Positions 63,139-64,000 of a DNA stretch of 64,000 nucleotides are shown in pieces. A model generated the notes under the pieces. That model searched no databases. It had not been told where the DNA came from and worked only from the letters and a program-made list of their open reading frames with translations. Origin of the DNA: Bacillota bacterium (GTDB lineage Bacteria; Bacillota; SHA-98; UBA4971); the NCBI GenBank assembly GCA_030024085.1, contig JASEJE010000006.1, positions 1 through 64,000 on the forward strand, in the 5' to 3' direction. Position 1 is the stretch's first letter. The number at the start of each line of letters is the position of its first letter. The translations under genes were made by a program, and so were the position numbers.

Positions 63139-64000
63139 CTAACTCACCTCCAGCAGCGCCTTCGTCTGCGCGACGATCTGGTCGTTCGAGTAGTGCTTCA
63201 TCGTTATCGCCCGCGCAGAGCACGAGGCGCCGCACACGCCGCAGCCCTTGCACGCAACCTCTATCGATCTCGCCTTATAGCCCCTGTCAGTCTTCTCCAC
63301 CTTGATAGCGCCGTAAGGGCAGAGCATCTCGCAAAGCCTGCAGCCGATGCAGAGGTCCTCGTCGATGATGGGACCAAGCGGGTCCATCTCGATCTTCTGC
63401 CGCGAACATGTCGCCGCGGCAACAGCCGCCGCGCCGCCGGCCTGGGCCACGCTGTCCGGGATGTCCTTGGGGAACTGCACGCAACCCGCGAGGAAGATAC
63501 CGTCAATGGATGTCTCAAATGGGCGCAGCTTGGGGTGGCCTTCCATGAGGAACCCGTCCGCGCTGCGCGACAAGTTCAGCCGCTGGGCGAGGTCCACGAG
63601 GCCCTCCGGCGGGGTAAGCCCCACCGCCAGCACCACCATGTCAAACGAAAGGTCCAGGATGCAGCCGGAGTCTGCATCCTCAGAAGTGATCCTGAGCGAC
63701 CCGCCCTCCTCCTCGCGAACCTCGCCCGGCTTGCCCCTGACGAAGACGATGCCCTCGCCCCTTCCGCGCTGGTAGAATTCCTCGAACCCCTTTCCGGCTG
63801 TCCGCATGTCGGTGTAATAGACATAGACCTCGGAATCGGGGTATTTCTCCTTGATCATGAACGCCTGCTTCGCCGTGATCATGCAGCACACGCGGGAGCA
63901 GTACGCCCCGGCACCGTCGAGGCGGTGCTCGTCGCGGGACCCCACGCACTGTATGAACGCGATACGCTTCGGTACGGCCTGGTCGCCCGGCCTCTTGAGC
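63139..64000 (-). CDS. hdrA: HdrA-type subunit, C-terminal part (runs off the window)
   Basis: At least 286 codons visible; the frame continues past 64000 with KRIAFIQCVGSRDE. Features: YCSRVCCMITAKQAFMIKEK, FAD-domain strand MVVLAVGLTPPEGLVDLA, GIFLAGCVQFPKDIPDSVAQ, then two 4Fe-4S sites CIGCRLCEMLCPYGAI and CKGCGVCGASCSARAI. It lies directly before the MvhD-wHTH gene. Two HdrA genes in one cluster suggests two separable modules or one large complex. Confidence 0.92.
   Translation of the reverse strand, partial: LKRPGDQAVPKRIAFIQCVGSRDEHRLDGAGAYCSRVCCMITAKQAFMIKEKYPDSEVYVYYTDMRTAGKGFEEFYQRGRGEGIVFVRGKPGEVREEEGGSLRITSEDADSGCILDLSFDMVVLAVGLTPPEGLVDLAQRLNLSRSADGFLMEGHPKLRPFETSIDGIFLAGCVQFPKDIPDSVAQAGGAAAVAAATCSRQKIEMDPLGPIIDEDLCIGCRLCEMLCPYGAIKVEKTDRGYKARSIEVACKGCGVCGASCSARAITMKHYSNDQIVAQTKALLEVS

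Overview
The window is GC-rich, gene-dense DNA from what looks like an anaerobic, probably spore-forming bacterium of the Bacillota (Firmicutes) with an outer membrane, i.e. a diderm Firmicute; Limnochordia-like lineages are the best guess, but this is inference. Firmicute or clostridial marks are the six-cysteine SCIFF peptide with its radical-SAM maturase, a YtaF-type sporulation membrane protein, a DUF1540 protein, a YtrA-type GntR repressor, a DNA polymerase I without proofreading residues, and a large Hdr/MvhD/Flx electron-bifurcation cluster. The diderm signs are two secreted beta-barrel proteins ending in Phe (12372-13853 and 26178-28130) together with an SLH-domain protein.

Layout. 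1-2000: end of a dispersed palindromic repeat, then the SCIFF RiPP pair. 2100-11000: UbiA-family prenyltransferase; a GntR-ABC exporter operon with a readable promoter/operator; a CBM48-GH13 enzyme; a second ABC-2 exporter; a GNAT acetyltransferase. 11200-15000: amidase, beta-barrel, DUF1540 and gene remnants. 15000-19200: an accessory island with a type II restriction-modification pair, tRNA-Leu(GAG) and an insertion sequence. 19300-26100: OppF/OppD, nicotinate phosphoribosyltransferase, lytic transglycosylase, CoaE between two pentanucleotide repeat tracts, and YtaF. 26100-35500: porin-like barrel with a long structured leader, PolA, a striking 30-bp phased repeat array, an SLH protein and an L,D-transpeptidase. 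35700-41800: three overlapping M42 peptidases, prephenate dehydratase, and a MntA/HepT toxin-antitoxin pair. 42000-46600: tRNA-Leu(CAA), a tiny poly-isoleucine membrane peptide, a graveyard of broken genes, a HigA-like regulator, nitroreductase, UPF0489 protein and Hsp20. 46700-54800: a secreted VWA-domain gene set and a large MalT/SARP-type regulator. 54900-64000: FlxA, broken FlxB, FlxC, MvhD, double-length HdrA, MvhD-wHTH fusion and a second HdrA, which together would pass electrons between NAD(H), ferredoxin and a disulfide-type acceptor.

Two non-coding systems stand out. (1) A family of about 210-bp (variant about 350-bp and 125-bp) palindromic elements with CTAAGT termini and a shared core stem. 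Internal hairpins show compensatory changes between copies, and three copies end exactly on a neighbouring gene's stop codon. (2) A 15-unit array at 31709-32162 whose unit starts are spaced 30,30,31,30,30,31... without exception, independent of the two alternating unit types, which looks like a helically phased protein-binding array rather than coding DNA or CRISPR. A third theme is low-complexity, GC-rich insertions inside otherwise conserved proteins (YtaF, PolA, HdrA, MvhD, ABC ATPase).
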